NCBI GenBank assembly: GCA_030544685.1 | Contig: CP086683.1 | Span: 5,456,001 to 5,520,000 of the forward strand | Direction: 5' to 3' | Source: Pseudomonas sp. B21_DOA | Lineage (GTDB): Bacteria; Pseudomonadota; Gammaproteobacteria; Pseudomonadales; Pseudomonadaceae | DNA length: 64,000 bases | Shown here: piece after piece, positions 47,975 through 59,367 of the stretch | How positions within the stretch are numbered: position 1 is the first letter of the stretch | Layout: every line of letters begins with the position of its first letter | The notes under the pieces: model-generated | What the model was told of the DNA's origin: nothing | Databases searched by the model: none | The model's input: only the letters and a program-made list of their open reading frames with translations | Position numbers and translations under genes: made by a program

Positions 47975-50827
47975 ATGACCGCCATCAATCTCGGCACCGC
48001 CAACGAATTCATCGCCCGTCACATCGGACCGCGCGCCGGTGACGAGCAAGCCATGCTCAACAGCCTCGGCTTCGACTCGCTCGAAGCGCTGAGCGCCAGC
48101 GTCATCCCGGAAAGCATCAAGGGCACCAGCGTGCTCGGCATGGACGACGGCCTCAGCGAAGCCGATGCCCTGGCGATGATCAAATCCATCGCCGGCAAGA
48201 ATCAGTTGTTCAAGACTTACATCGGCCAGGGCTACTACAACTGCCACACGCCGTCGCCGATCCTGCGCAACCTGCTGGAAAACCCGGCCTGGTACACCGC
48301 TTACACTCCGTACCAGCCAGAAATTTCCCAAGGCCGTCTCGAAGCACTGCTGAATTTTCAGACGATGATCAGCGACCTCACCGGCCTGCCGATCGCCAAC
48401 GCCTCCTTGCTCGACGAAGCCACCGCCGCTGCCGAAGCCATGACCTTCTGCAAGCGCCTGAGCAAGAACAAAGGCAGCCACCAGTTCTTCGCCTCGATCC
48501 ACAGCCACCCGCAAACCCTCGACGTGCTGCGAACCCGTGCCGAGCCGCTGGGTATCGAGGTGGTCGTGGGCGATGAGCGCGAACTGACTGACGTCACGCC
48601 GTTCTTCGGCGCGCTGCTGCAATACCCGGCGAGCAACGGTGATGTGTTCGACTACCGCGAGCTGACCGAGCGCTTCCACGCCGCCAACGCTCTGGTGGCG
48701 GTGGCCGCTGATCTGCTGGCCCTGACGCTGCTGACCGCTCCGGGCGAGTTCGGCGCTGACGTCGCCATCGGTTCGGCACAACGCTTCGGCGTGCCGCTGG
48801 GTTTCGGTGGCCCGCACGCTGCTTACTTCTCCACCAAAGATGCGTTCAAGCGCGACATGCCGGGTCGTCTGGTCGGTGTCTCGGTTGACCGTTTCGGCAA
48901 GCCGGCCCTGCGTCTGGCGATGCAGACCCGCGAGCAACACATCCGCCGCGAGAAGGCCACGTCGAACATCTGCACCGCCCAAGTGCTGCTGGCCAACATC
49001 GCCAGCATGTACGCCGTTTATCACGGCCCGAAAGGCCTGACCCAGATCGCCAATCGCGTGCATCACCTGACCGCAATCCTGGCCAAGGGCCTGACCGCGC
49101 TGGGCGCGCAAGTCGAGCAAATCAGTTTCTTCGACACCCTGACCGTCGCCACCGGCGCACACACTGCCGCGCTGCACGATAAGGCGCACGCCCAGCAGAT
49201 CAACCTGCGCGTCATCGACGCCGAACGTCTGGGCCTGTCGGTCGACGAAACCACCACTCAGGCTGATATCGAAACCCTGTGGGGCCTATTCGCCGACGGC
49301 AAGACCCTGCCGGACTTCGCTGCGCTGGCCGCCTCGGTGCAGAGCACCATCCCTGCTGCGCTGCTGCGTCAGTCGCCGATCCTCAGCCACCCGGTGTTCA
49401 ACCGTTATCACTCGGAAACCGAGCTGATGCGCTACCTGCGCAAACTGGCGGACAAGGACCTGGCACTGGATCGCACCATGATCCCGCTAGGCTCGTGCAC
49501 CATGAAACTCAACGCCGCCAGCGAAATGATCCCGGTGACCTGGGCCGAATTCGGTGCCCTGCACCCGTTCGCCCCGGCCGCACAAAGCGCCGGTTACCAG
49601 CAACTGACCGATGAGCTGGAAGCGATGCTCTGCGCCGCCACCGGTTACGACTCGATCTCGCTGCAACCGAACGCCGGTTCGCAAGGTGAATACGCAGGTC
49701 TCCTGGCGATCCGCGCCTACCACCAGAGCCGTGGTGATGAACGCCGCGACATCTGCCTGATCCCGTCGTCGGCCCACGGCACCAACCCTGCCACCGCGCA
49801 AATGGCTGGTATGCGCGTCGTGGTCACCGCTTGCGATGCCCGTGGCAATGTCGACATTGAGGACCTGCGCGCCAAAGCCCTCGAGCACCGCGAACACCTC
49901 GCCGCACTGATGATCACCTACCCGTCGACCCACGGCGTGTTCGAAGAAGGCATCCGCGAAATCTGCGCGATCATTCACGACAACGGCGGCCAGGTGTACA
50001 TCGACGGCGCCAACATGAACGCCATGGTCGGTCTCTGCGCACCGGGCAAGTTCGGCGGCGACGTCTCGCACCTGAACCTGCACAAAACCTTCTGCATCCC
50101 GCACGGCGGTGGCGGCCCGGGCGTCGGCCCGATTGGCGTCAAATCGCACCTGACCCCGTTCCTGCCGGGCCATGGCCAGATGGAACGCAAGGAAGGCGCG
50201 GTCTGCGCGGCACCGTTCGGCAGCGCGAGCATTCTGCCGATCACCTGGATGTACATCCGCATGATGGGTGGCGCCGGTCTGAAGCGCGCTTCGCAACTGG
50301 CGATCCTCAATGCCAACTACATCGCCCGTCGTCTCGAAGAGCACTACCCAGTGCTGTATTCGGGCAGCAATGGTCTGGTGGCGCACGAATGCATCCTCGA
50401 CCTGCGTCCGCTGAAAGACAGCAGCGGCATCAGCGTCGATGACGTCGCCAAGCGCCTGATCGACTTCGGCTTCCACGCGCCGACCATGTCGTTCCCGGTC
50501 GCTGGCACGTTGATGATCGAGCCGACCGAAAGCGAATCCAAGGAAGAACTCGATCGCTTCTGTGACGCGATGATCCGCATCCGCGAAGAAATCCGCGCAG
50601 TGGAAAACGGCACGCTGGACAAGGAAGACAATCCACTGAAAAACGCCCCGCACACCGCAGCGGAACTGGTTGGCGAATGGACCCACCCGTACAGCCGCGA
50701 GCAGGCCGTGTACCCGGTCGCGTCGCTGATCGAAGGCAAATACTGGCCGCCGGTCGGACGCGTCGACAACGTCTTCGGCGATCGCAACCTGGTGTGCGCC
50801 TGCCCGTCGATCGAAAGCTACGCTTAA
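47975..50827 (+). CDS. gcvP: Glycine dehydrogenase (decarboxylating) GcvP
   Basis: 950-residue P protein; two tandem fold-type I halves. The PLP lysine is near residue 704 in [18 protein letters not shown]. Removes CO2 from glycine and loads GcvH. 10 nt after gcvH, ribosome site GAGGAATTAGCC. No frameshift in 2.85 kb. Confidence 0.96.
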   Translation: MTAINLGTANEFIARHIGPRAGDEQAMLNSLGFDSLEALSASVIPESIKGTSVLGMDDGLSEADALAMIKSIAGKNQLFKTYIGQGYYNCHTPSPILRNLLENPAWYTAYTPYQPEISQGRLEALLNFQTMISDLTGLPIANASLLDEATAAAEAMTFCKRLSKNKGSHQFFASIHSHPQTLDVLRTRAEPLGIEVVVGDERELTDVTPFFGALLQYPASNGDVFDYRELTERFHAANALVAVAADLLALTLLTAPGEFGADVAIGSAQRFGVPLGFGGPHAAYFSTKDAFKRDMPGRLVGVSVDRFGKPALRLAMQTREQHIRREKATSNICTAQVLLANIASMYAVYHGPKGLTQIANRVHHLTAILAKGLTALGAQVEQISFFDTLTVATGAHTAALHDKAHAQQINLRVIDAERLGLSVDETTTQADIETLWGLFADGKTLPDFAALAASVQSTIPAALLRQSPILSHPVFNRYHSETELMRYLRKLADKDLALDRTMIPLGSCTMKLNAASEMIPVTWAEFGALHPFAPAAQSAGYQQLTDELEAMLCAATGYDSISLQPNAGSQGEYAGLLAIRAYHQSRGDERRDICLIPSSAHGTNPATAQMAGMRVVVTACDARGNVDIEDLRAKALEHREHLAALMITYPSTHGVFEEGIREICAIIHDNGGQVYIDGANMNAMVGLCAPGKFGGDVSHLNLHKTFCIPHGGGGPGVGPIGVKSHLTPFLPGHGQMERKEGAVCAAPFGSASILPITWMYIRMMGGAGLKRASQLAILNANYIARRLEEHYPVLYSGSNGLVAHECILDLRPLKDSSGISVDDVAKRLIDFGFHAPTMSFPVAGTLMIEPTESESKEELDRFCDAMIRIREEIRAVENGTLDKEDNPLKNAPHTAAELVGEWTHPYSREQAVYPVASLIEGKYWPPVGRVDNVFGDRNLVCACPSIESYA

Positions 50828-50878
50828 TGGAATGTGGGGGCGGGTCACCTGTCCCTGTCTCCAGAACGCCACAAATCC

Positions 50879-50969
50879 CTGTGGGAGCTGGCTTGCCAGC
50901 GATGAGGGTGGATCAGTCTGCATATCTGTTGCCTGACACTCCGCCATCGCTGGCAAGCCAGCTCCACAT
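50879..50969. repeat. REP doublet, class C
   Basis: CTGTGGGAGCTGGCTTGCCA and TGGCAAGCCAGCTCCACATG between gcvP and sdaA, where P. aeruginosa has glyA2. Confidence 0.88.
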
Positions 50970-51028
50970 GGAACGCATCAAGCTTTACGCTTCGCCAATC
51001 CCTATAACAAGAAACCGGAGAACCACTC

Positions 51029-52405
<1,377 letters not shown>

Positions 52406-52409
52406 TTAG

Positions 52410-52442
52410 CCCCTCTCCCTCCGGGAGAGGGCTGGGGTGAGG
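52410..52442. repeat. Short stem-loop repeat CCCTCTCCC-tcc-GGGAGAGGG
   Basis: CCCTCTCCCTCCGGGAGAGG followed by GCTGGGGTGAGG, a short palindrome found widely in Pseudomonas, between sdaA and gcvT. Confidence 0.7.
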
Positions 52443-52492
52443 AACTCTTGATCTTGCCTCTCACCCGCAACCCACATTCAAAGGAGCCACGC

Positions 52493-53617
52493 ATGTCCAC
52501 CGAACAACTCTCGAAAACCCCGCTGCACGCACTGCACCTCGAACTCGGCGCACGCATGGTGCCGTTCGCCGGCTACGACATGCCCGTGCAATACCCGCTG
52601 GGCGTGATGAAAGAACACCAGCACACCCGCGAACAGGCCGGGTTGTTCGACGTTTCGCACATGGGCCAGATTCGCCTGACCGGTGCCAATGCAGCCCAAG
52701 CCCTGGAAACCCTGGTGCCGGTGGACATCATCGACCTGCCGGTGGGCATGCAGCGTTATGCGATGTTCACCAACGAAAGCGGCGGCATCCTCGATGACCT
52801 GATGGTCGCCAATCTGGGCAATGACGAGCTGTTCCTGGTGGTCAACGCCGCGTGCAAGGATCAGGATCTCGCGCATCTGCAAAAACACATCGGCGATCAG
52901 TGCACCATTACGGCGCTGTTCGAAGAGCGCGCCCTGCTCGCCCTGCAAGGTCCGGCAGCCGTCACGGTGCTGGCGCGTCTTGCGCCGGACGTGGCGAAGA
53001 TGACTTTCATGCAGTTCAACCGTGTGTCGTTGCTGGGCGTGGACTGCTTTGTCAGCCGTTCGGGCTACACCGGTGAAGACGGTTTCGAAATCTCCGTCCC
53101 GGCCGCCGAAGCGGAAAAACTCGCCCGCGCCCTGCTCGCCGAACCAGAGGTCCAGGCCATTGGCCTCGGCGCCCGTGATTCGCTGCGTCTGGAAGCCGGC
53201 CTGTGCCTGTACGGCCATGACATGAACACCGAGACCACACCAATTGAAGCCAGCCTGCTCTGGGCGATCTCCAAGCCACGCCGCGCTGACGGCGCGCGGG
53301 CCGGCGGTTTCCCGGGCGCAGAGCCGATCTTCGCGCAGCAACAAAATGGTGTCGCACGCAAACGCGTCGGCCTGCTGCCCCAGGAACGCACCCCCGTGCG
53401 TGAAGGCGCAGAAATCGTCAACGAGACCGGCGAGATCATCGGTAGCGTCTGCAGCGGTGGCTTCGGTCCGACCTTGGGAGGACCATTGGCGATGGGTTAC
53501 CTCGACAGCGCCTACGTTGCTCTCGACACTCCGGTGTGGGCCATCGTCCGTGGGAAAAAGGTGCAAATGCTTGTAAGCAAAATGCCATTTGTTCCACAAC
53601 GCTACTATCGCGGCTGA
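52493..53617 (+). CDS. gcvT: Aminomethyltransferase GcvT
   Basis: 374-residue T protein transferring the methylene unit to tetrahydrofolate and releasing ammonia. Motifs VPFAGYDMPVQY, FDVSHMGQI, SRSGYTGEDGFEI and LRLEAGLCLYGHD. Ribosome site AAAGGAGCC. Last gene of the operon. Confidence 0.95.
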   Translation: MSTEQLSKTPLHALHLELGARMVPFAGYDMPVQYPLGVMKEHQHTREQAGLFDVSHMGQIRLTGANAAQALETLVPVDIIDLPVGMQRYAMFTNESGGILDDLMVANLGNDELFLVVNAACKDQDLAHLQKHIGDQCTITALFEERALLALQGPAAVTVLARLAPDVAKMTFMQFNRVSLLGVDCFVSRSGYTGEDGFEISVPAAEAEKLARALLAEPEVQAIGLGARDSLRLEAGLCLYGHDMNTETTPIEASLLWAISKPRRADGARAGGFPGAEPIFAQQQNGVARKRVGLLPQERTPVREGAEIVNETGEIIGSVCSGGFGPTLGGPLAMGYLDSAYVALDTPVWAIVRGKKVQMLVSKMPFVPQRYYRG

Positions 53618-53638
53618 TCGACTGTTTCTATAAGTAAC

Positions 53639-53678
53639 GCGATTGCGTTATACGTGCACTAATGTGTAACGCAATCGC
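53639..53678. repeat. 12-bp inverted repeat after gcvT
   Basis: GCGATTGCGTTA-N16-TAACGCAATCGC, perfect arms; a third TAACGC copy overlaps the left arm. A T tract (53693-53698) lies 14 nt later. Could be an imperfect terminator or an operator. The rest of the 404-nt gap 53618-54021 is the probable long leader of the cold-shock gene. Confidence 0.65.
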
Positions 53679-54021
53679 CATAAAACAGTGCGTTTTTTAA
53701 CATTCGTTTCGAATATGAACGGTGCTTATAACGTTTGCTGAAAATAGAGCCGGACAATCGTCTAAGACACAACTAGTTAACTGACGAACTGCCATGAAGG
53801 GCAGTAAAACCGGGGCCTTCGCAGGGCTTGTTTTTTCTCCCGTAGTTGGCGTAGAGTTTGTCCACTGTGTTTGCATGGGTCAGCTTGGAATCGTGACCTG
53901 GGCAGTAGCCTACAAGTTAGCTACATCCCGCTCGACGTCTTCTTACTCCTTGCAACCAGCTCCAGTACTCTTTCATGTGAAAGGGGCTGTCATCAATTTT
54001 ATGCGTCAAAGGAAATAAGAA

Positions 54022-54234
54022 ATGTCCACACGTCAGAGCGGTACCGTCAAGTGGTTTAACGACGAGAAAGGTTTTGGTTTTATCACTCCAGAAAGCGGTC
54101 CGGATCTGTTCGTACATTTCCGCGCCATTCAGGGCAACGGCTTCAAAAGTCTGAAAGAAGGCCAGAAAGTGACTTTCGTTGCTGTGCAAGGCCAGAAAGG
54201 CATGCAGGCTGACGAAGTACAAGCAGAAGCCTGA
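54022..54234 (+). CDS. Cold-shock protein (CspA/CapB type)
   Basis: 70-residue single OB-fold nucleic-acid chaperone with RNP1 KGFGFI (16-21) and RNP2 LFVHF (29-33). Close to P. aeruginosa CapB. AAGGAAATAAGAA precedes the ATG. A long upstream region without a gene suggests a structured leader, common in this family, but the transcription start is not visible. Confidence 0.93.
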   Translation: MSTRQSGTVKWFNDEKGFGFITPESGPDLFVHFRAIQGNGFKSLKEGQKVTFVAVQGQKGMQADEVQAEA

Positions 54235-54246
54235 TCTGCTGATACG

Positions 54247-54281
54247 AAAAAGCCCCTGATATTGATATCAGGGGCTTTTTT
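54247..54281 (+). terminator. Rho-independent terminator after the cold-shock gene
   Basis: AAAAAGCCCCTGATAT-tg-ATATCAGGGGCTTTTTT; strong stem, 12 nt after the stop. Confidence 0.93.
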
Positions 54282-54331
54282 GTGCGCGCTAATCCGTAAA
54301 CTGGCGCTTCCATTCACGCCTTGAGGCTGTC

Positions 54332-54820
54332 ATGTCGAAACACCTGCTCACGCCGCAAGGGGACTTTCCTCCCGTTGCTCTCGGTCGTCGTCTGGCGGCG
54401 ATGTTCTACGACTTCCTGCTGTGCACCGCCCTGCTGATCGTCACCGGATTCATCTACAAGCTGATCCAGGCCGCCATTGTCGGCGAAGAACGCCTGCGGG
54501 CGATGACCGATGCCGGCCAGCTCGATGGCGATCCGCTCTATTCCACGGTGCTGCTGCTGGTGCTGTTCGGCTTCTTCGCCAAGTTCTGGACCCACGGCGG
54601 GCAGACGCTCGGTATGCAGGTGTGGGGCATTCGCGTGCAGAACAACGACGGCACGGCCATCAGCCTGTGGCAGGCGCTGCTGCGCTTTATGGTGTCGATC
54701 GCGTCGTGGTTGTGTATCGGGCTGGGGTTCTTCTGGTCGCTGTTCGACAAGCAGAAACGCACCTGGCATGACATTTACTCGGATACCCGCGTGGTGCGGA
54801 TCCCGAAGAAGAGCAAATAA
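54332..54820 (+). CDS. RDD family membrane protein
   Basis: 162 residues with the RDD signature: first segment LGRRLAAMFYDFLLCTALLIVTGF (about 18-41, R and D conserved), second about 70-85, GGQTLGMQVWGIRV, and a third at about 120-138. Role unknown in most cases. Alone between the csp terminator and a REP. Confidence 0.88.
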   Translation: MSKHLLTPQGDFPPVALGRRLAAMFYDFLLCTALLIVTGFIYKLIQAAIVGEERLRAMTDAGQLDGDPLYSTVLLLVLFGFFAKFWTHGGQTLGMQVWGIRVQNNDGTAISLWQALLRFMVSIASWLCIGLGFFWSLFDKQKRTWHDIYSDTRVVRIPKKSK

Positions 54821-54840
54821 TTTCCATACTCAAGAGCCGG

Positions 54841-54975
54841 CCTGTGGTGAGGGGATTTATCCCCGTCCGGCTGCGTAGCAGTCGTAAAGAAGGACACGCG
54901 GTATCCCTGATATGCCGCGGTGTTTGATTTAGGGCGGCTTCGCCACCCAATGGGGATAAATCCCCTCACCACAGG
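54841..54975. repeat. REP doublet, class D
   Basis: CCTGTGGTGAGGGGATTTAT and ATAAATCCCCTCACCACAGG, between convergent RDD and nadA genes. Confidence 0.9.
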
Positions 54976-54997
54976 GCTCACTTCTACAAGGGGGTAC

Positions 54998-56056
54998 TCA
55001 GGCGTTACCGGCCAACTTCATCCGCGCAGCCTGGGTGAAGTCCAGCATGCGCTTCAGCGGGCGAATCGCCTGGGGAATCAGCGCCGGATCGACAAAGATC
55101 TCGTTGGTGCCTTCCTTCAAGCTCTTGAGGGTGCGCTCAAGGGTGTTCATGGCCATCCACGGGCAATGCGCGCAACTGCGGCAAGCCGCGCCGTTACCGG
55201 CAGTAGGCGCTTCGATGAAGACCTTGTCCGGGCACAGCTGCTGCATCTTGTAGAAGATGCCACGGTCGGTGGCGACGATCAGGGTCTTGTTCGGCAGGCT
55301 TTGCGCGGCGGCGATCAACTGGCTGGTGGAACCGACCGCGTCCGCCAGCTCGATCACCGAAGTCGGCGACTCGGGATGCACCAGAATCGCTGCGTCCGGG
55401 TACAGCGCCTTCATGTCCTCGAGCTGCTTGGACTTGAACTCTTCATGGACGATGCAGGCACCGTCCCAAAGCAGCATGTCGGCACCGGTCTTGCGCTGAA
55501 TGTAAGTGCCCAGGTGCTTGTCCGGACCCCAGATGATCGTCTCGCCGTTATCCATCAGGCTTTCGACAATTTCCAGTGCACAGCTCGATGTCACCACCCA
55601 GTCAGCCCGAGCCTTAACGGCGGCGGAGGTGTTGGCGTAAACCACCACGGTGCGTTCCGGATGCTGATCGCAGAACGCCGAGAACTCGTCGAAGGGGCAA
55701 CCCAGGTCCAGCGAGCAGGTCGCCTCCAGGGTTGGCATCAGCACGCGTTTTTCCGGGTTGAGAATTTTTGCCGTCTCGCCCATGAATTTCACGCCGGCGA
55801 CCACCACGGTCTTGGCCGGGTGAGCATTGCCGAAGCGGGCCATTTCCAGGGAGTCGGAAACACAGCCGCCGGTCTCTTCGGCCAGGGCCTGAATCACCGG
55901 ATCGCAATAGAAGTGAGCCACGAGCACCGCGTCCTGAGCCTTGAGCTCGGCAGCGATGGCGGAACGGTAATAAGCCTCCTCCTCTGCCGTCAGCGGTTTA
56001 GGCTGCTTGGCGTCGAGGTGGGCTTGAACCAGAAGGCGTTCGGAAATCTGCGTCAT
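54998..56056 (-). CDS. nadA: Quinolinate synthase NadA
   Basis: 352-residue 4Fe-4S enzyme condensing iminoaspartate and dihydroxyacetone phosphate in NAD synthesis. Three cluster cysteines are expected in [18 protein letters not shown] and [23 protein letters not shown] and GTNEIFVDP are family motifs. Single gene with its own leader. Confidence 0.95.
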   Translation of the reverse strand: MTQISERLLVQAHLDAKQPKPLTAEEEAYYRSAIAAELKAQDAVLVAHFYCDPVIQALAEETGGCVSDSLEMARFGNAHPAKTVVVAGVKFMGETAKILNPEKRVLMPTLEATCSLDLGCPFDEFSAFCDQHPERTVVVYANTSAAVKARADWVVTSSCALEIVESLMDNGETIIWGPDKHLGTYIQRKTGADMLLWDGACIVHEEFKSKQLEDMKALYPDAAILVHPESPTSVIELADAVGSTSQLIAAAQSLPNKTLIVATDRGIFYKMQQLCPDKVFIEAPTAGNGAACRSCAHCPWMAMNTLERTLKSLKEGTNEIFVDPALIPQAIRPLKRMLDFTQAARMKLAGNA

Positions 56057-56266
56057 GTTCGCAAGACCTGCAGGCGCATTCGCGCGAAAGTCGAGTATAC
56101 ACCCGGCTCCGGACCGCTAGAGGGTACCGCCGGGAGAGTGAGTATCATCAGGCACGGGACAGCGTTGAAGCTGCGCAAGGCTACAGAATATCCCGTTGAT
56201 ACAAAAGATGAATCTGACCTGTGTCAGGTCGGGCTGCGCTGAAACATCGAACGCCGAATGGCAGGC

Positions 56267-56310
56267 AAAAAAACCCGGAAATCCTCACTTTCGTGGGCCT
56301 TCCGGATTTT
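56267..56310 (-). terminator. Terminator after tRNA-Lys
   Basis: On the minus strand CCGGAAGGCCCAC-gaaa-GTGAGGATTTCCGG then TTTTTTT, 16 nt after the tRNA 3' end. Confidence 0.85.
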
Positions 56311-56325
56311 CTAAACCGCCAAATA

Positions 56326-56401
56326 TGGTGGGTCGTGTGGGATTCGAACCTACGACCAATTGGTTAAAAGCCAACTGCTCTACCAACTGAGCTAACGACC
56401 C
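56326..56401 (-). tRNA. tRNA-Lys (anticodon TTT)
   Basis: 76 nt including encoded CCA. Acceptor GGGTCGT pairs with ACGACCC; D-loop AGCTCAGTTGGTAGAGC; anticodon arm TTGGCTTTTAACCAA gives TTT; T-arm GGTTCGAATCC. Reads AAA/AAG codons. Confidence 0.97.
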
Positions 56402-56418
56402 GCTGTGTGGTGGCGCGT

Positions 56419-56446
56419 ATAATACTGATTTTTAAGGACTATTCAA
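56419..56446 (-). promoter_or_regulatory. Sigma-70 promoter of tRNA-Lys
   Basis: On the minus strand TTGAAT, 16-bp spacer, TATTAT, ending 17 nt before the tRNA 5' base, followed by a GC-rich segment (GCGCC). Confidence 0.7.
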
Positions 56447-56463
56447 CACCTTTTTTGAAAAAA

Positions 56464-57156
56464 TCAAAAATAAGGGGTTGGATCGTCCACACCAGCTGCC
56501 GCGAAGCCTTCTGCACGCAGGCGGCAGCTGTCGCACTTGCCGCAGGCGCGGCCGTCATCATCGGCCTGATAGCAGGAAACGGTCAGGCCATAATCCACGC
56601 CGAGCTTCACCCCAGCCTGGACGATCTGCGCCTTGCTGAGGTTTTGCAGTGGCGCCTGAATGCGGAAGCCATTGCCTTCCACGCCCGCTTTGGTGGCCAG
56701 GTTGGCCATGCGCTCGAACGATTCGATGAACTCGGGACGGCAGTCCGGGTAGCCGGAATAATCCACCGCGTTGACGCCGATGAAGATGTCGCGGGCGCCG
56801 AGCACTTCGGCCCAACCCAATGCCAGCGACAGGAACACGGTGTTGCGCGCCGGTACGTAAGTCACCGGAATGCCTTCACCGAGCTCTTCCGGGATGTCGA
56901 TGCTGGTGTCGGTCAGCGCCGAGCCGCCCATGCCATTGAGGTTCAGCCCGATAACCTTGTGCTCGACCACACCCAGATCGCGAGCCACGCGGGCGGCAGC
57001 GTGCAACTCGGCATGCGAGCGCTGGCCGTAATCGAAACTCATGGTGTAGCAGGCATAGCCTTCGGCGCGAGCCATCGCCACCACGGTGGCCGAGTCGAGG
57101 CCGCCGGACAGCAGGATGACTGCACGTTTTTCGGTAGTGTTCAGTTGTTCAGTCAT
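56464..57156 (-). CDS. queC: 7-cyano-7-deazaguanine synthase QueC
   Basis: 230-residue PP-loop ATPase making preQ0 for queuosine. N-terminal [14 protein letters not shown] motif and C-terminal zinc cysteines CGKCDSC with an upstream Cys in [15 protein letters not shown] at 57156 is one base after the queE stop (TGAGATG), so translation is coupled. Confidence 0.94.
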   Translation of the reverse strand: MTEQLNTTEKRAVILLSGGLDSATVVAMARAEGYACYTMSFDYGQRSHAELHAAARVARDLGVVEHKVIGLNLNGMGGSALTDTSIDIPEELGEGIPVTYVPARNTVFLSLALGWAEVLGARDIFIGVNAVDYSGYPDCRPEFIESFERMANLATKAGVEGNGFRIQAPLQNLSKAQIVQAGVKLGVDYGLTVSCYQADDDGRACGKCDSCRLRAEGFAAAGVDDPTPYF

Positions 57157-57157
57157 C

Positions 57158-57805
57158 TCAGCGCCCCGGCTCGTCGTTCCAAAGATATTTATGCAGCTGC
57201 AATTGCAGGCGTACCGGCAGATTGTCCGCCACCACCCAATCTGCCAACTCGCGGGCATTGAGATCGTGGTGACTTGGCGAAAACAGCACTTCGCCGGCGC
57301 GCTGATCGAGACCGTACTGGATCAGTTTGGAAACCGCCCAGTCATAGTCTTCCCGCGAGCAGATGACAAACTTCACCTGATCGTGGCGGGTCAGCAGTTC
57401 GATGTTCTCGTAACGGTTGCGGTGGGCTTCTTTCGAGCCCGGCGTTTTCAGATCGACGACGCGACTGACACGCGGATCGACAGCCGAAACGTCAAGGGCG
57501 CCGCTGGTTTCCAGCGACACCTCGTAGCCGGCATCACACAACCGCTCAAGCAAAGGAATGGCGTTTGGCTGAGCCAATGGCTCACCGCCGGTGACACAAA
57601 CGTAGCGCGGACGATATCCAGCCACTTGCTCAAGGATATCGTCGAGGGTGCGGACGGTGCCGCCACTGAACGCATAAGCGCTGTCGCAGTACTGGCAACG
57701 CAACGGGCAACCGGTCAGGCGCACGAAAACCGTGGGCAGCCCGGCAGTCCGAGTTTCACCCTGCAACGAGTAGAAAACTTCGGTGATTCTCAATGTGTCT
57801 TGCAT
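57158..57805 (-). CDS. queE: 7-carboxy-7-deazaguanine synthase QueE
   Basis: 215-residue radical SAM enzyme with the cluster motif C-x3-C-x2-C in [14 protein letters not shown] and GGEPLAQ. Forms the deazaguanine ring from 6-carboxytetrahydropterin. ATG at 57805 chosen; a GTG at 57814 is possible. Downstream of cpoB after a terminator. Confidence 0.93.
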   Translation of the reverse strand: MQDTLRITEVFYSLQGETRTAGLPTVFVRLTGCPLRCQYCDSAYAFSGGTVRTLDDILEQVAGYRPRYVCVTGGEPLAQPNAIPLLERLCDAGYEVSLETSGALDVSAVDPRVSRVVDLKTPGSKEAHRNRYENIELLTRHDQVKFVICSREDYDWAVSKLIQYGLDQRAGEVLFSPSHHDLNARELADWVVADNLPVRLQLQLHKYLWNDEPGR

Positions 57806-57923
57806 AGTCGCCACGGGCGTAACAGCTAAACAGGCTGTCCGCCTCCGTCAGGCACTTCAGGCAATCCCGCCAACGCGTAGACCGCAAGAAGCGTGTTTCA
57901 GAAAAAGGGCGTGAATTCTAACG

Positions 57924-57948
57924 AAAAAACCCGCGACAAGCGCGGGTT
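57924..57948 (-). terminator. Terminator after cpoB
   Basis: On the minus strand AACCCGCG-cttg-CGCGGGTT followed by TTTT, 24 nt after the cpoB stop. Confidence 0.85.
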
Positions 57949-57972
57949 TCTTCAAAACACGGATGAACCGGC

Positions 57973-58811
57973 TTACATGCGCTGTAGATCACGCTGGGCC
58001 AACTGCGCAGCAGACGTGCCCGGATATTGGGACACCACCTGCTGCAGAATGCCTTTGACCTTGTCGGTGTGACCGAGGCGGCGTTCTACGTCAGCCAGTT
58101 TGTACAGCGAGTCCGGCACCTTGTTGTGCTTGGGATACAGCTGCGAAACCTTCGCGAAGGCCTGACCCGCACCTTGCAGATCACCCTTGGCCAGGTTCAC
58201 TTCGCCCAACCAGTACTGAGCGTTGCCCGCGTACTGGCTGTTCGGGTATTTACGCAGGAAAGCGGCGAAGGCCTGGCTGGCCTTGTCGAAATCCTTGGCT
58301 TTGATCAGGTCGAAAGCGGCATCGTAATACAGCTTTTCCTTGGCCGGATCAGCCGGTTCGCTACCCGCAGCAGGGGCTTGGGCGGCCGTAGCAGCACCCG
58401 CGCCTGCGGCAGCACCGGCAGCAGCACTTGCGTCGCTACCGGCAGAAGAATTCTCGGGAGTCGCGGCTGGTGCAACGCCGGATCCTATGCGCCGATCAAG
58501 ATCCTGGTATCGCTCCAGGGATTCCTGCTTCATGCGCGCAACCTGATTCTGCAGTTCTTCGATCACGCCTTGCTGGCGCGAGATCTGATCCTGCATCTGT
58601 TGCAATTGGTTGAACAGCATGCCTTGTGCCGAGGCAGGGGCCGAAGCCGCTCCCCGGCATAGGCGCCGTTCGTACCGTAACCCGCAGGCGGATAACTGCT
58701 CCCGCTATTGTTATAACCGGAGTTGTCATCGACCACAGGAACCGCAGCCCACGCCGCAAGCGGCGCGAGGCTGAGAGCCAGAACAGTTACAGCACGACGG
58801 CACGTTCGCAT
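57973..58811 (-). CDS. cpoB: CpoB (YbgF) cell-division coordinator (frameshifted in this sequence)
   Basis: Periplasmic partner of TolA that links outer-membrane constriction to peptidoglycan synthesis. Signal peptide 1-22 (ending LAAWA), coiled coil QLQQMQDQISRQQGVIEELQ, Ala/Gly linker, and three TPR units in the C-terminal half. The frame breaks at 58652-58655: YAG needs one more G to continue YAGGAASAPASAQGMLF; repaired 279 residues. Last of the tol-pal group. Confidence 0.9.
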
Positions 58812-58817
58812 ATCGAA

Positions 58818-59315
58818 TTACTTACGCAGTTCGACGCGACGGTTCTGGGCCCAGGACTGCTCGTCGTTGCCGGTAGCAACTGGACGCTCTTCGCCGTAGG
58901 AAACCAGTTCCAGCTGAGCTGGGGAAACACCTTGCAGTACCAGGTAGCGCTGAACGGCTTTCGCACGACGCTCGCCCAGTGCCATGTTGTACTCACGAGT
59001 ACCACGTTCGTCGGTGTTGCCTTCCAGAACAACGCGAGCGCCGTTTGCTTTCAGGTCTTTGGCGTGAACGTCCAGAGCGCGCATGGCTTCTGGCTTCAGG
59101 TCCGAGCTGTCGTATTCGAAGTAGAAGGTGGTGATTGCGCGCAGAGCAGCTTCTTCGCTCAGGGAGCCGTCAACGGCACCAGTGTTTGCGCCGTAACCAG
59201 CGTTTGGATCAACAGCGCCTTCACCGGCGTTGTCGCCGCCTTTGGACGAGCAACCTACAGCTACAGCCATGGCCAGAGCCAGCGCAGCAAATTTACCAAA
59301 CTTCAGCATTTCCAT
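58818..59315 (-). CDS. pal: Peptidoglycan-associated lipoprotein Pal
   Basis: 165-residue outer-membrane lipoprotein with lipobox AVAVGCSS (lipidated Cys22) and a C-terminal OmpA-like domain (about 60-165; [21 protein letters not shown] binds diaminopimelate). AGGAG is 7 nt before the ATG at 59315. Confidence 0.96.
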   Translation of the reverse strand: MEMLKFGKFAALALAMAVAVGCSSKGGDNAGEGAVDPNAGYGANTGAVDGSLSEEAALRAITTFYFEYDSSDLKPEAMRALDVHAKDLKANGARVVLEGNTDERGTREYNMALGERRAKAVQRYLVLQGVSPAQLELVSYGEERPVATGNDEQSWAQNRRVELRK

Positions 59316-59367
59316 CGTGAAACTCCTAATGAACCCCAGTGTGTTAAGTAAAACGTGTAGCGCCCGC

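Noticed and set aside
53794..54018. Possible 74-residue leader peptide ending 3 nt before the cold-shock gene
   Set aside because: No ribosome site, no family, and the end position near the csp start is probably chance; kept only as a leader-region note.
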